The notes beneath the pieces were generated by a model. That model worked only from the letters and a program-made list of their open reading frames with translations, did not search any database and had not been told where the DNA came from. A DNA stretch of 64,000 nt from Halovivax asiaticus JCM 14624 (GTDB lineage: Archaea > Halobacteriota > Halobacteria > Halobacteriales > Natrialbaceae): contig NZ_AOIQ01000021.1 of assembly GCF_000337515.1 (NCBI RefSeq), positions 179,834-243,833 on the forward strand, given 5' to 3'. Below are positions 1 through 9,521 of the stretch, in pieces (the first letter of the stretch is position 1; each line of letters starts with the position of its first letter). Position numbers and translations under genes: made by a program.

Positions 1-569
1 TCGTTCGGCAGAAACGCGGTGGCGTCGGCGCCGGTGGCGCCTCCCGGGTGGCCTGTCTCCCCGGAGAGGACGTCGCCCACAAGCGACTCGACTTCTTCTG
101 GTGAGCGCGCTTCGAGGGCCGCGATCTGCTCGTCGAGAGTTGGCTGGCTGGTGTCGGGTTGTCCGTTCGCCGTGGCGGCGCGATCCTCGAAGACGGCCGC
201 GGTGGCGACGATGTTCTCGATGCCCCGGAAGCCGGGTTCGGCGAGCGTCGACTCGACCGACGCCCGCTCCCGTGCGTCAGCCTGCAATCGGAGTCCGTCG
301 AGGAGCGATTCCTTCGTGAGCACGTCACCGCCCTCGTCGCGTACGACAAGTTGGGTGACGATGCGGTCGTCGGTCTCGTAGTTCGTGGCGACGTAGTCGC
401 CGGCGCGAGTCTCTGGGGTGTCCACGTCGAATTCGCCGATACCAGCACTTCCGGCGTCACCCACTGCGGCGCCCGCTGCGACGACGGCCGTGAGCACGAC
501 GACCGCGATCAGCACGGCTCGGCTGTGTTCGGCGATCCACGCGGCGTAGCGGTCGGCCAGATCGGCCAT
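1..569 (-). CDS. RND/MMPL-family exporter, N-terminal part (runs off the window)
   Basis: The reading frame starts at ATG 569 and is cut by the window edge, so only about 189 residues are visible. It opens with a short cytoplasmic stretch (MADLADRYAAWI), then a hydrophobic membrane segment at about residues 18-36, then a long extracytoplasmic domain beginning with DVDTPETRAGDYV. This TM1 plus large outer domain is the layout of haloarchaeal MMPL/RND-superfamily transporters, and the outer domain is typical of that family. The substrate cannot be inferred. It is transcribed away from valS. Family call is by recognition of the N-terminus; the diagnostic later membrane segments lie outside the window. 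Confidence 0.7.
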   Translation of the reverse strand, partial: MADLADRYAAWIAEHSRAVLIAVVVLTAVVAAGAAVGDAGSAGIGEFDVDTPETRAGDYVATNYETDDRIVTQLVVRDEGGDVLTKESLLDGLRLQADARERASVESTLAEPGFRGIENIVATAAVFEDRAATANGQPDTSQPTLDEQIAALEARSPEEVESLVGDVLSGETGHPGGATGADATAFLPN

Positions 570-949
570 CTTATCGCCGCCTCCGTTCGTACCAGTGCGT
601 CCAATTCGGTCGTTCTCGCCCGGTCATTGCTCGCCTTTCGCTGCCGATCGGTCATATAGGTTGGTTCGTGTCCAACGGCGTGGGATTGGCCCCTGACGCG
701 AAACACCTAACAGGAATGAAGGTGAGGTGCCCGTATGGACGAATCCGTCACCGAGCGCCGGTTCGGCGGGTCCTGCGGAACCGTCTTCGTAGGGGCCGTC
801 TAGGCCCACCTTTCCTCCCCGTTTCGACGGATGTATTGTCGCCGACTGAAATACGACGAACAACGACCAGTACTACCGATGTTTGACGCTCAGACTGACA
901 CTTGGCTGCAACCGATGTATCGACGGCGCCCGATCCGGGCGGTGAGACT
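570..949. other. Intergenic region between divergent exporter and valS genes
   Basis: About 380 bases separate the two divergent starts and should hold both promoters. I see no convincing gene. A 48-codon minus-strand frame from 655 overlaps the exporter start in another frame and becomes non-protein-like. No clear TATA box stands 25-30 bases before position 950. Confidence 0.4.
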
Positions 950-3739
950 ATGACCCGCGAGGGCGACCGAAGTGAGCGCTCGGACGAAGCGAGCGGTGAA
1001 ACCGCGAGCCGCGAGGCCGAAGCGCACACGCCCGAACTCGCCGGGGAGTACGACGCCGAGGCCATCGAATCCCACTGGCAGCGCCGGTGGGTCGAGACCG
1101 ACACTTACGCCTACGAGGGCGATCCCGAACAGGATCCCAACACCGTCTACTCGATCGACACGCCGCCGCCGACGGTCTCGGGAAGTCTGCACATGGGCCA
1201 CCTCTACGGGCAGACACTGCAGGACTTCGCGGCCCGTTTCCAGCGGATGGTCGACGGCGACGTCCTCTTCCCGTTCGGCTACGACGACAACGGCATCGCG
1301 AGCGAGCGCCTCACGGAGGACGAACTCGATATCCGCCACCAGGACTACGAGCGCCAGGAATTCCAGGATCTCTGTCGTGACGTCTGTCAGACGTACGAGG
1401 CCGAGTTCACCGAGAAGATGCAGGGGCTCGGCACCTCGATCGACTGGAATCGTACCTACAAGACGATCGAGCCGCGCGTCCAGCGCATCTCCCAGCTCTC
1501 CTTTCTCGACCTCTACGAGAAGGGACGCGAGTACCGCAAGAAGGCGCCCGCGATCTGGTGTCCCGAGTGCGAGACGGCGATCTCTCAGGTCGAAGTCGAG
1601 GACGACGAGCGTGGCTCGCACTTCAACGACATCGCGTTCGGTATCGCCTCGGAGGGAACCAACCGCGAGGAGTTCGTCATCTCCACGACGCGTCCGGAAC
1701 TCATCCCGGCCTGCGTCGCGGTCTTCGTCCATCCCGAAGACGACGACAACCAGGACCTGATCGGCGAGACAGCTCGCGTCCCCATCTTCGGCCACGAGGT
1801 GCCGATCATCGAAGACGAGCGCGTCGACATGGAGAAGGGCAGCGGGGTCGTCATGTGCTGTACCTTCGGCGACCAGAACGACATCGAGTGGTACCAGGCC
1901 CACGACCTCCCGCTGCGCGTCGCCATCGACGAGACCGCGACGATGACCGACCTCGCCGGGGAGTACGAGGGCCTCTCGACCGAGGAAGCGCGCAAGGCCA
2001 TCGTCGAGGATCTGGACGAGGAGGGCGCACTCCGCGACCGGTGGGAGATCACGCACGCCGTCGGCGTCCACGAACGCTGTGAGACGCCCGTCGAGTACCG
2101 CGTCTCCAAGCAGTGGTACGTCGAGATCCTGGACCACAAGGAGGAGTACCTGGATGCCGGCCGGGAGATGGACTGGTACCCCGAGAAGATGTTCACCCGG
2201 TACAAGCACTGGATCGAGGGGCTGGAATGGGACTGGCTCATCTCCCGCCAGCGCGATTCGGGGATCCCGTTCCCGGTCTGGTACTGTGAAGAGTGCGACC
2301 ACCCAATTATGGCCGACAAGGCGGACCTGCCGGTCGACCCGCTGAGCGACGAGCCACCGGTCGAGGCCTGTCCGGAGTGCGGCCACGCGGAATTCGAGGC
2401 CGAGGAGGACGTCTTCGATACGTGGGCAACGTCCTCGCTGACGCCGCTGATCAACGCCGGCTGGGACTGGGACGGCGAGGGCGCAAGCGAAGCGAGCGAC
2501 CTCGGAGCGGAGAGCGGGGAGCGTCAGCGACCCGCGAACGGCGGAGACGGCGGGTTCACCATGGAGCACCCGGAACTCTATCCGTTCGATCTCCGCCCGC
2601 AGGGCCACGACATCATCTCCTTCTGGCTGTTCCACACGGTCATCAAGTGCTACGAGCACACCGGCGAGGTGCCGTTCGACGCGACGTTGATCAACGGTCA
2701 CGTTCTGGACGAGAACCGCGAGAAGATGTCCAAGTCGCGGGGCAACGTCGTCGCCCCCGACGAAGTGATCGCGGAGTACCCCGTCGACGCGATCCGCTTC
2801 TGGGCGGCCAGCGCCGCGGTCGGCGACGACTTCCCGTATCAGGAGCAAGATCTTCGGGCCGGTGAGAAGCTGTTGCGAAAGCTCTGGAACGCCTCCAAGC
2901 TGGTCGACAGCCTCGCCCCGGCCGATCCGGCCGAACCCGACGAGCTCGCGCCGATCGACCGCTGGCTGCTGGCCGAGCTCGACGACGCCATCGCGGATCT
3001 GACGGCCCACTTCGAAGCTCACGAGTACGCGAAGGCACGCGACCGGCTTCGGACGTTCTTCTGGAACACCTTCTGCGACGACTACCTTGAGATCGCGAAG
3101 GAACGCGAGGGTGATCCGTCGACTGCCTACGCGCTGCGGACGGCCCATCGCACCTTCCTCGAACTGTGGGCCCCGTTCCTCCCGCACGTCACGGAGGAAC
3201 TCTGGCAGGCGGTGTACGCTGAGAGCGAGACACAGGACGCGGGCGATGACGCTCTCGAGTCTGCGAGCATCCACGTTCGCGATTGGCCCGCTCCGGAGGG
3301 CTACGAGGCCGATCTCGATGCCGGTGAGACCACGATGGACGTCATCTCGGCGCTCCGGCGGTACAAGAGCGAGAACCAGCTCCCGCTGAACAGCGAACTC
3401 GACGCCGTCACCGTCTACGGTGCGATCGACGGATTCGAGGACGTCGTCCGAACCGTGATGCACGTCGAGGACCTCACGGTGAGCGACGACGACCCCGACG
3501 TGACGACCGAACTCTCCGATATCAGTCTCGACTACTCGACACTCGGACCCCGATACGGTGAAAAAGTGGGCGAGATCGACGACGCCATCGACGACGAGGC
3601 GTTCGAACTCGACGGGGACACACTGGTCGTCGCCGGCGAAGCACTCGAACCGGACCTGTTCGAGGTCTCCCACGAACGGACTTACTCGGGAGCCGGCGAG
3701 ATGATCGAGACCGAGTCGGCGATCGTCGTCGTCGAGTGA
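950..3739 (+). CDS. valS: Valyl-tRNA synthetase
   Basis: Class I aminoacyl-tRNA synthetase that charges tRNA-Val. The HIGH-type motif HMGH is at about residues 81-84 within TPPPTVSGSLHMGH, and KMSKS is at about residue 592. The editing (CP1) domain contains paired-Cys zinc knuckles (CPEC at about 205, CEEC and CPEC near 445-485). ATG 950 is preferred because GGTGA precedes it; an in-frame TTG at 902 would add 16 residues. Two low-complexity charged insertions stand out: residues 5-25 and about 510-538. Both are encoded by AGCGA/GCGAGC-rich DNA that resembles intergenic repeats elsewhere in the window. Length 929 aa, slightly longer than usual because of these inserts. Confidence 0.95.
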   Translation: MTREGDRSERSDEASGETASREAEAHTPELAGEYDAEAIESHWQRRWVETDTYAYEGDPEQDPNTVYSIDTPPPTVSGSLHMGHLYGQTLQDFAARFQRMVDGDVLFPFGYDDNGIASERLTEDELDIRHQDYERQEFQDLCRDVCQTYEAEFTEKMQGLGTSIDWNRTYKTIEPRVQRISQLSFLDLYEKGREYRKKAPAIWCPECETAISQVEVEDDERGSHFNDIAFGIASEGTNREEFVISTTRPELIPACVAVFVHPEDDDNQDLIGETARVPIFGHEVPIIEDERVDMEKGSGVVMCCTFGDQNDIEWYQAHDLPLRVAIDETATMTDLAGEYEGLSTEEARKAIVEDLDEEGALRDRWEITHAVGVHERCETPVEYRVSKQWYVEILDHKEEYLDAGREMDWYPEKMFTRYKHWIEGLEWDWLISRQRDSGIPFPVWYCEECDHPIMADKADLPVDPLSDEPPVEACPECGHAEFEAEEDVFDTWATSSLTPLINAGWDWDGEGASEASDLGAESGERQRPANGGDGGFTMEHPELYPFDLRPQGHDIISFWLFHTVIKCYEHTGEVPFDATLINGHVLDENREKMSKSRGNVVAPDEVIAEYPVDAIRFWAASAAVGDDFPYQEQDLRAGEKLLRKLWNASKLVDSLAPADPAEPDELAPIDRWLLAELDDAIADLTAHFEAHEYAKARDRLRTFFWNTFCDDYLEIAKEREGDPSTAYALRTAHRTFLELWAPFLPHVTEELWQAVYAESETQDAGDDALESASIHVRDWPAPEGYEADLDAGETTMDVISALRRYKSENQLPLNSELDAVTVYGAIDGFEDVVRTVMHVEDLTVSDDDPDVTTELSDISLDYSTLGPRYGEKVGEIDDAIDDEAFELDGDTLVVAGEALEPDLFEVSHERTYSGAGEMIETESAIVVVE
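2486..2501 (+). repeat. Short dispersed repeat inside valS (AGCGAAGCGAGCGACC)
   Basis: This 16-base string occurs exactly again at 16759-16774, in the non-coding spacer after tRNA-Leu. Within valS it lies in a stretch encoding a low-complexity loop rich in Glu, Ser, Ala and Arg. It looks like a short palindromic-type repeat that has entered a tolerated surface loop of the enzyme. Confidence 0.6.
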
Positions 3740-3955
3740 GGCGATTCGGCCGTCGTCCTCGTCGGCTGTTTTCATGGTCTTCGTCGAGTGAATGTCCGCG
3801 TTGGTCGTTGTTGGCGTCGTTCGCTGCTGTCGGCCAACTACCGGACACGGCCGAAGAGAACATCCAATAGTAATAGTTATGTGCGTTCCGTGTATCTGCC
3901 CACCCGTGGCCGTGTGAGTGCAGGACACGGACGGCCAACGAGAGACCGACTCGAT

Positions 3956-4303
3956 ATGAACCCCCACATCACACACTCGCCCCGGAGATGCACCGACCCC
4001 AACCTTCCAGTGAGCGTCGTGCTCGAGACGCTCTCGAACGAGTGGCGACGTCGAACACTCTCCTTGCTGTCGGGGCACGAGACGATGACGGTCGACGACT
4101 TGGCCGAGACGCTCGCCGTCGAGGCAGGCGACCGTCCGGCCGACACGCTCCGCCTCGAACTACACCACTGTCACCTTCCGAAATTGGCCGACGCCGGACT
4201 GGTACGCTACGACGCGGAACGCGACCGCGTCCGCGTCCGGACAGACCTCGGCGAACTCGATCCGCTGCTCGAGGCCGTTCGAGCGAGTGATCGCGTCGCC
4301 TAA
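3956..4303 (+). CDS. Small winged-helix DNA-binding protein (DUF7344-like)
   Basis: A 115-residue protein that is almost entirely one wHTH domain. It contains VLETLSNEWRRRTLSLL, a second helix around TVDDLAETLAVEAG, a recognition-like helix LELHHCHLPKLADAGL, then a beta wing ending VRVRTDLGELDPL. This is the pattern of the very numerous haloarchaeal DUF7344/ArsR-like small regulators. ATG 3956 is chosen over upstream starts because the wHTH begins soon after and an AT-rich stretch (about 3866-3882) suits a promoter. The target is unknown. It stands alone, convergent with the DUF1405 gene. Confidence 0.75.
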   Translation: MNPHITHSPRRCTDPNLPVSVVLETLSNEWRRRTLSLLSGHETMTVDDLAETLAVEAGDRPADTLRLELHHCHLPKLADAGLVRYDAERDRVRVRTDLGELDPLLEAVRASDRVA

Positions 4304-4318
4304 CCGGCCGGACTTGCG

Positions 4319-5002
4319 TCACTTGTCTCTCGTTACGTAGACGTGTGTCGAGAACGCGAGAAAGAGCGCGAGCAGTGTGAGGACGGTCGCCCCCGCCCCG
4401 GCAACGCCCAGCGCGTCGGCACCGAGGGCGATCGGTTCGTCGGGGGCGACGGGAAGCGTCGTGTGGTGGGGCTCCCCGACCACCGGCACGAAGTAATCGA
4501 CGACGAGATCGACCGTGTACCAGCCGAGCGCGACGGCGATCGCCCAGGGCGGAAAGTCACTGATCCGATAGAGGACCAGCGCCTGGAGCGCCATCGCCAG
4601 GTGGCTGCCGAAGAGGAAGGCGTACATGGCCGGCGCGATTCCCTGCGCGGCGAACTGGTCGGCGAAGACGACGAGCGTAAACGGCGTCCACAGCCCCAGT
4701 ATCAGGTTTCCGAAGAAGGCCAGCGCGGTGAGCCAGGGTTGTTCGTACCCGAGCTTCCAGGCCGCGATCGCGAGTGCGATCAACAGCGTGGCGAGCGGGC
4801 TGTCGGGGACGAACGGCCACATGACGGTCGCCGTCTCGACGAACTGGTAGCGATAGTACCAGAAGCCGAAGGCGGTCCCCGCGAGGTTCACGGCGACGAC
4901 GAGCCAGGCCAGCCGCAGACCCAGCTCCTCGAGTCGGTTCGGCACGGGTGCGAGCCATCGGGGAAGGGTGGGTCGGCGAGTCTCTTCGACGGCTACTGCC
5001 AT
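4319..5002 (-). CDS. DUF1405 family membrane protein
   Basis: A 227-residue integral membrane protein with about six hydrophobic helices. Recognisable family features are GTAFGFWYY at the first helix, WPFVPDSPLATLL, LTALAFFGNLILGLWTPF and YTVDLVVDYFVPV. DUF1405 proteins occur widely in haloarchaea and Bacilli with no assigned function. Here the gene is monocistronic between a wHTH gene and the beta-propeller lipoproteins. ATG 5002 gives a short cytoplasmic tail before helix 1 and is the most upstream plausible start. Confidence 0.85.
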   Translation of the reverse strand: MAVAVEETRRPTLPRWLAPVPNRLEELGLRLAWLVVAVNLAGTAFGFWYYRYQFVETATVMWPFVPDSPLATLLIALAIAAWKLGYEQPWLTALAFFGNLILGLWTPFTLVVFADQFAAQGIAPAMYAFLFGSHLAMALQALVLYRISDFPPWAIAVALGWYTVDLVVDYFVPVVGEPHHTTLPVAPDEPIALGADALGVAGAGATVLTLLALFLAFSTHVYVTRDK

Positions 5003-5061
5003 CGGTCCGATACACTCAGTGAACCCGCAAAGAGGTAGCGGTTCGATTCACACAACCTCGA

Positions 5062-6174
5062 TTACGGGAGTTCGTACCGACTCACCCCCGACCAATGGGC
5101 GACCAGAACGTGTTCGCCCACGATGGCGTGTGAACGCGGCGTGTTCGTGCCGGTCGAGCGCGCGAGTCGTGTTCTATCCCGGTCAAAGACGACGATCGCG
5201 TGCCCAGTCGACCCGGCGATGATTCGGTCGTCGACGAGTTGGGGGGACGTGTAGGTTGGCCCCCCGAACCCCGGCTCGTCGAACCGCCAGAGCCGATCGC
5301 CAGTCGTCCGATCGAACGCGTACAGGTTTCGTTCCCCTGCCACGTAAATTCGGTCGCCGTCTACGAGCGGTCGTGTCCAGCACGGAAACGCTTCCGTCTT
5401 CCACTCGATTCGACCCGAGGAGCGGTCGATCGCCCGGACACCGCGATCCGCGACGGGTGCATACACCAGTTCGTCACCGACTGCCGGTGTCGCGGTGATC
5501 GGGTCGTCGAGCGTGTGCCACTGTTCGGTCCCATCCTCGCGGTCGAAACAGCGAAGCCCGTCCTTGCACGGGACGAAGACTCGATCGTCCGTCATCGCCG
5601 GAGATCGGTCCGTCGCGTCTTCCGTCCGGGTGTCCGGTGCGAGGACCGACTTCGACCATCGGATGCGCCCATCGTTTCGACCGAGCACACTGATGGCATC
5701 TGTCGTCTGGATGGCGAGCCCGGCTCCGTCGATAGTGGGGGTGAACGCCAGGCCTCCGGACAGGGACTGCGTCCACTCGATGTCGTCGTCCGGGGTAACG
5801 GCGCAGAGGATGGCGGTCCCGTCGATCGCCAGTGGGACGACGAGTCGGGCCGCCCGTTCGTCGACAGCCGGTGTCGCGGCGATGGATGGCACTCGGCCAA
5901 ATTGGGCCCGATCGTCCAACGGTCGCGTGCGGCCGTCTGATCCGTCGAGTGCAAGTCCCACCACGAACGTGTCCGTGCCGACGTACACCATGTCGTCGAG
6001 TACGCGCGGCGCCGTCGTCGGAACGGGCATCCCGAGATCGACGGTCCAGTCGGGACTGATTTCGGTGGGAGTGCTGTCAACCGTCGATTTGTTTGCGAAC
6101 ATAGAACATCCAGGTAGCAGACTCGCCCCGGCTACTGCAATCACGTTCCGACGCGTCTTGGGTATATTTTTCAT
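5062..6174 (-). CDS. PQQ-type beta-propeller lipoprotein (copy 2 of tandem pair)
   Basis: About 370 residues. The N-terminus KTRRNVIAVAGASLLPGC carries a twin-arginine-like start and a lipobox ending in Cys, so the protein is probably exported and lipid-anchored on the cell surface. The rest is a series of WD-like blades with GDRIYVAGERNLYAFDRTTG-type strands typical of PQQ/BamB-like propellers. GGAGTG in front of ATG-ATG at 6177/6174 sets the start (6174 has better spacing); a TTG at 6228 is unlikely. It is a clear paralogue of the gene just upstream, 54 bases away, and they are probably co-transcribed. Ligand unknown. Confidence 0.85.
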   Translation of the reverse strand: MKNIPKTRRNVIAVAGASLLPGCSMFANKSTVDSTPTEISPDWTVDLGMPVPTTAPRVLDDMVYVGTDTFVVGLALDGSDGRTRPLDDRAQFGRVPSIAATPAVDERAARLVVPLAIDGTAILCAVTPDDDIEWTQSLSGGLAFTPTIDGAGLAIQTTDAISVLGRNDGRIRWSKSVLAPDTRTEDATDRSPAMTDDRVFVPCKDGLRCFDREDGTEQWHTLDDPITATPAVGDELVYAPVADRGVRAIDRSSGRIEWKTEAFPCWTRPLVDGDRIYVAGERNLYAFDRTTGDRLWRFDEPGFGGPTYTSPQLVDDRIIAGSTGHAIVVFDRDRTRLARSTGTNTPRSHAIVGEHVLVAHWSGVSRYELP

Positions 6175-6228
6175 CATCACTCCAAAAATCTGGGTAGTAT
6201 TAGTGTGTACGATCGTTTTGCTCGTCAA

Positions 6229-7329
6229 CTACGGGAGGTCGTACCGACTCACCGCCGTTCGCTCGGCGGCGACGATGCCATCGTCCGTCACAGCGTGGGC
6301 GAACTTCGTGTTCGTCCCTGTCGAGCGGGCGCGGAGCGTCCCTTCACGATCGAGAATCAGGACGGCGTATCCCGACGAGCCCACGACGATCCGGTCGTCG
6401 ACGAGCGTCGGGTCCGTGTAGACGGCCCCGCCGAAGTCGCCACCGTCGGTGTGCCAGACGAGATCGCCGCTCGTCCGCTCGAACGCGTACATATCACGTA
6501 CCGCCGCGACGTAGACCCGATCGTCGCCGACGACTGGCGTCGTCCAGGATTCGAACGGGTCGGTCTCCCAGTCGACTCGACCCGTTTCGAGGTCGAGAGC
6601 TTTGACACCGTGGCGAGAGACGGGAACGTACGCCCGGTCGCCGTCGACCGCGGGGCGCTCGGTGACGGCTCTGTCGAGGGAATTCCACAGTTCAGACCCA
6701 TCTTCGCGGCTGAAACACTGGAGTCCGTCTTTGGTGGGGACGAGTACCCGGTCTTCGATCAGGGCTGGTGAGAGGTCCGCGTGCCGCTCGTGCCCGCTCA
6801 ATCCGGCGGTCCGGATCGATTTCGACCACAGTATCTCCCCGATTTCGCGGTCGAGGAGGCTGACGGCTTCGTCCGTCTGAATCGCGATTTCGTCGCCGTC
6901 GACGATCGGCGCGAACCCGGAGCCGCCGGGGAGCTTCGTCTCCCATTCGATGCCCGTCTCGGGGTCGATGCTGTAGAGCGTTCCCGTGTTCGCGAGTTCT
7001 GTCGGCACGAGGAGGCGGCCGGCCGTTTCGTCGACGGCCGGATTCGCGGTGACGTCTCTCACGGCTGGTGAACCGAGGAAGGTGTCCAGTAGCTTCCGCC
7101 GATTTCCCGGACGCTCGAGGGGAATTTCGATGAAATCGAACCCGTTATCGACGTACACTGAACCATCGAGGACGCGGGGTGCCGCTTTTGGTGACTGCGC
7201 GTCTAAATCGGCGGTCCAACCGGGTTGGAGTTCGGTGACGTCGATCGATTCGCGGTCGCTCATCGAGCAGCCAGCGATCATCGACGATCCGATCGCGGTC
7301 AGCACGGCCCGCCGCGAGCGTTCGATCAT
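6229..7329 (-). CDS. PQQ-type beta-propeller lipoprotein (copy 1 of tandem pair)
   Basis: 366 residues. SRRAVLTAIGSSMIAGC is a Tat-type signal with lipobox; the mature protein begins at that Cys. The body is a beta-propeller with repeated blades such as DRVYVAAVRDMYAFERTSGDL and DDRIVVGSSGYAVLILDREG. Its C-terminal region aligns closely with the downstream paralogue (both contain ARSTGTNT and end with SRYDLP or SRYELP), so the pair arose by tandem duplication. BamB/PQQ-like propellers usually act as protein-interaction scaffolds; true cofactor binding cannot be judged. Confidence 0.85.
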   Translation of the reverse strand: MIERSRRAVLTAIGSSMIAGCSMSDRESIDVTELQPGWTADLDAQSPKAAPRVLDGSVYVDNGFDFIEIPLERPGNRRKLLDTFLGSPAVRDVTANPAVDETAGRLLVPTELANTGTLYSIDPETGIEWETKLPGGSGFAPIVDGDEIAIQTDEAVSLLDREIGEILWSKSIRTAGLSGHERHADLSPALIEDRVLVPTKDGLQCFSREDGSELWNSLDRAVTERPAVDGDRAYVPVSRHGVKALDLETGRVDWETDPFESWTTPVVGDDRVYVAAVRDMYAFERTSGDLVWHTDGGDFGGAVYTDPTLVDDRIVVGSSGYAVLILDREGTLRARSTGTNTKFAHAVTDDGIVAAERTAVSRYDLP

Positions 7330-7420
7330 CGTCGGCGAGGCGGTTGCTGTGTGCTGTACCGCACGATCGAAACCGGTATGGACGGTCGCTTGGTTCCGTC
7401 GACGGAGGGCATATACTCTG

Positions 7421-7450
7421 CCTATAATTTAAAAATTAAATATACTTTTC
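7421..7450. promoter_or_regulatory. AT-rich divergent promoter region
   Basis: A 30-base tract made almost only of A and T sits between the divergent lipoprotein pair and pdxS, in otherwise high-GC DNA. It contains TATAATTTAAA and AAATATAC-like strings, suitable TATA elements for either strand. It lies about 95 bases before the lipoprotein start and 140 before pdxS. Confidence 0.5.
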
Positions 7451-7591
7451 GATAGCTGGTTACCGACGCGAATCACCGTTCTCGCCGCCTGTTCGCCTGT
7501 GGTAGCACTGAACGTTCCTCCTGGCTGGGCAGCTACAGATCGAATTGACGGAAAGGATACGCGTAAGTAAGGCGGGGGCAAAGCCGGCAGT

Positions 7592-8503
7592 ATGACCGAG
7601 ACTGCGACCGATCTGGAGGATCTCCGACGGGGGACCGACCTCGTCAAGCGAGGCTTCGCACAGATGCAGAAGGGTGGCGTCATCATGGACGTCGTGAATC
7701 GCGAACAGGCGCGCATCGCCGAGGACGCGGGTGCCGTGGCCGTCATGTCTCTGGAGGCCGTCCCCGCGGACATTCGCAAGCGCGGCGGCGTCGCGCGGAT
7801 GGCCGATCCTGCGGACGTTGCCGAGATCATCGACGAGGTCTCGATCCCGGTGATGGGGAAAGCCCGGATCGGCCACACGAAAGAGGCCCAGATCCTGGAG
7901 GCCACGGGCGTCGACATGATCGACGAGTCGGAGGTACTCACACCGGCCGACGACGCCTACCACATCGACAAGCGTGGCTTCACCGCGCCGTTCGTCTGCG
8001 GAGCGCGCGACCTCGGCGAGGCACTCCGTCGGATCGAGGAAGGTGCAGCGATGATCCGTACGAAGGGTGAGGCGGGGACCGGTGACGTCAACCAGGCCGT
8101 CCACCACCAACGCACGATCAAGGGCGCGATCCGCGAACTCGCGGGGATGACTCACGAGGAACGCGAAGCATACGCCCGCGAGATCGAGGCACCCGCCGAG
8201 CTCGTCCACGAGACCGCCGAGATGGGTCGCTTGCCGGTCGTCAACTTCGCCGCCGGCGGCATCGCGACGCCCGCCGACGCGGCGCTCATGATGCACCACG
8301 AGTGCGACGGGATCTTCGTCGGCAGCGGCATCTTCGGCGCGGAGAATCCGCGAGCCATGGGCGAAGCCATCGTCGAAGCCGTCAACAACTGGGACGACCC
8401 CGAGCGCCTCGCCGAGATCGCGACGAACGTTGGCAAGGGAATGAAAGGCGACGCGAACGTCGACCTGTCGGACGAAGAGAAACTGCAAGGTCGCGGCGTC
8501 TGA
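7592..8503 (+). CDS. pdxS: Pyridoxal 5'-phosphate synthase, lyase subunit PdxS
   Basis: PdxS makes PLP from ribose 5-phosphate, glyceraldehyde 3-phosphate and ammonia, the last supplied by the PdxT glutaminase. The 303-residue protein covers the whole (beta/alpha)8 barrel. Hallmarks are [12 protein letters not shown] near residue 25, [27 protein letters not shown] near 155 and [18 protein letters not shown] near 215, with GSGIF phosphate-binding loop near 250. Length matches the family. No pdxT lies in the window, so the complex partner must be elsewhere. Confidence 0.97.
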   Translation: MTETATDLEDLRRGTDLVKRGFAQMQKGGVIMDVVNREQARIAEDAGAVAVMSLEAVPADIRKRGGVARMADPADVAEIIDEVSIPVMGKARIGHTKEAQILEATGVDMIDESEVLTPADDAYHIDKRGFTAPFVCGARDLGEALRRIEEGAAMIRTKGEAGTGDVNQAVHHQRTIKGAIRELAGMTHEEREAYAREIEAPAELVHETAEMGRLPVVNFAAGGIATPADAALMMHHECDGIFVGSGIFGAENPRAMGEAIVEAVNNWDDPERLAEIATNVGKGMKGDANVDLSDEEKLQGRGV

Positions 8504-8538
8504 GACGAGGACGAGGGACGCGACCGGGACGAACGCAC

Positions 8539-9417
8539 CTACACGAACACTTCTGCGCCCCGCCCGACGCTCGTCTGGTAGGCGCGGCTGTCGACACCGT
8601 GCTCGGCGAATGCGTCGATCATTGCCGACGCGACGGCCTCGCGCGTCCCGTCCTGACAGACGGCGAGGACGGTCGGGCCGGCGCCGCTCACTGTGACGCC
8701 CGTCGCCCCCGCCGCGGTCGCAGCCTTGCTGACCGCGTCGTAGCCGTCGATCAGGGCCGCTCGTGTCGGGGTGACGACGCCGTCGGCCATCCCGCGTCCG
8801 ACGAGTTCGGGATCGTTCCGTGCGACTCCGGCGGTGAGCGTCGCCGCCGCACCGACAGTACCGACGAGATCATCGAGCGAGAGTTCCGACGGGACCACCG
8901 CCCGTGCGTCCCTGGTCGAGACGACGATGTCGGGCAGGCAGGCGACCAGCGACAGCGAGGTCTCCATCGACGTGATTCCCTCCGGTGTGGCGATGGTAAA
9001 GCCACCGAGGATCGCGGGCGCGACGTTGTCGGCGTGTGCCTCGCCGGAGACGACAGCTTCGCCTTTCGCCGCGATGCGAACGAGCTCCTCCGGATCTGTC
9101 TCGCGGCCGTAGAGCGCGTCCAGTGCGACGGCGGCGCCGGCTGCACTCGCCGCCGACGAGCCGAGCCCCGAGGACGGTCTGACACCTTTGTCGATCGTGA
9201 TCGACGCCGGTGCGTCGAGCGCCTCGGCGACGGCTCCAACGGTGTTCTTTCGCGGATCCTCCGGGACGTACTGGCTGCCGATTCCCTCGACCGTGATCGT
9301 CGTCTCGGCGGCTTTCTCTACGTGAATGACGTCGGCCGGGCGAGCCAGCGCGAGGCCGAACACGTCGAACCCGCTCCCCAGATTCGCGCTCGTCGCCGGC
9401 GCCCGGACCGTGACCAT
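8539..9417 (-). CDS. thrB: Homoserine kinase (GHMP family)
   Basis: Phosphorylates L-homoserine in threonine biosynthesis. 292 residues starting MVTVRAPATSANLGSGFD, the typical ThrB N-terminus; this fixes ATG 9417 over a longer frame beginning at 9513. The GHMP ATP loop is PSSGLGSSAASAAG at about residues 90-103, and the C-terminal GHMP motif is VSGAGPTVLA. It is preceded on the same strand by the HerA-like gene (104-base gap) and faces pdxS. Confidence 0.95.
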   Translation of the reverse strand: MVTVRAPATSANLGSGFDVFGLALARPADVIHVEKAAETTITVEGIGSQYVPEDPRKNTVGAVAEALDAPASITIDKGVRPSSGLGSSAASAAGAAVALDALYGRETDPEELVRIAAKGEAVVSGEAHADNVAPAILGGFTIATPEGITSMETSLSLVACLPDIVVSTRDARAVVPSELSLDDLVGTVGAAATLTAGVARNDPELVGRGMADGVVTPTRAALIDGYDAVSKAATAAGATGVTVSGAGPTVLAVCQDGTREAVASAMIDAFAEHGVDSRAYQTSVGRGAEVFV

Positions 9418-9521
9418 GGTGACTCTCGTGCCAGCCTGCTCAAAAATGTAGCGGGCCGTTCGGTCGGGGTCGACGGGCCGACTGGGACGGCTCTCCGGAC
9501 TGCTTGGTCCCAAGTAGCCAG

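Noticed and set aside
509-655. 48-codon minus frame (MTDRQRKASNDRARTTELDAL) ahead of the exporter
   Set aside because: The first half looks protein-like but it overlaps the exporter start out of frame and ends in Pro/Arg-rich nonsense; no second line of evidence.
890-4078. 1062-codon minus-strand frame opposite valS
   Set aside because: It is the antisense shadow of valS; its translation is Val/Arg/Asp-rich with no domain, while the plus strand has every ValRS motif.
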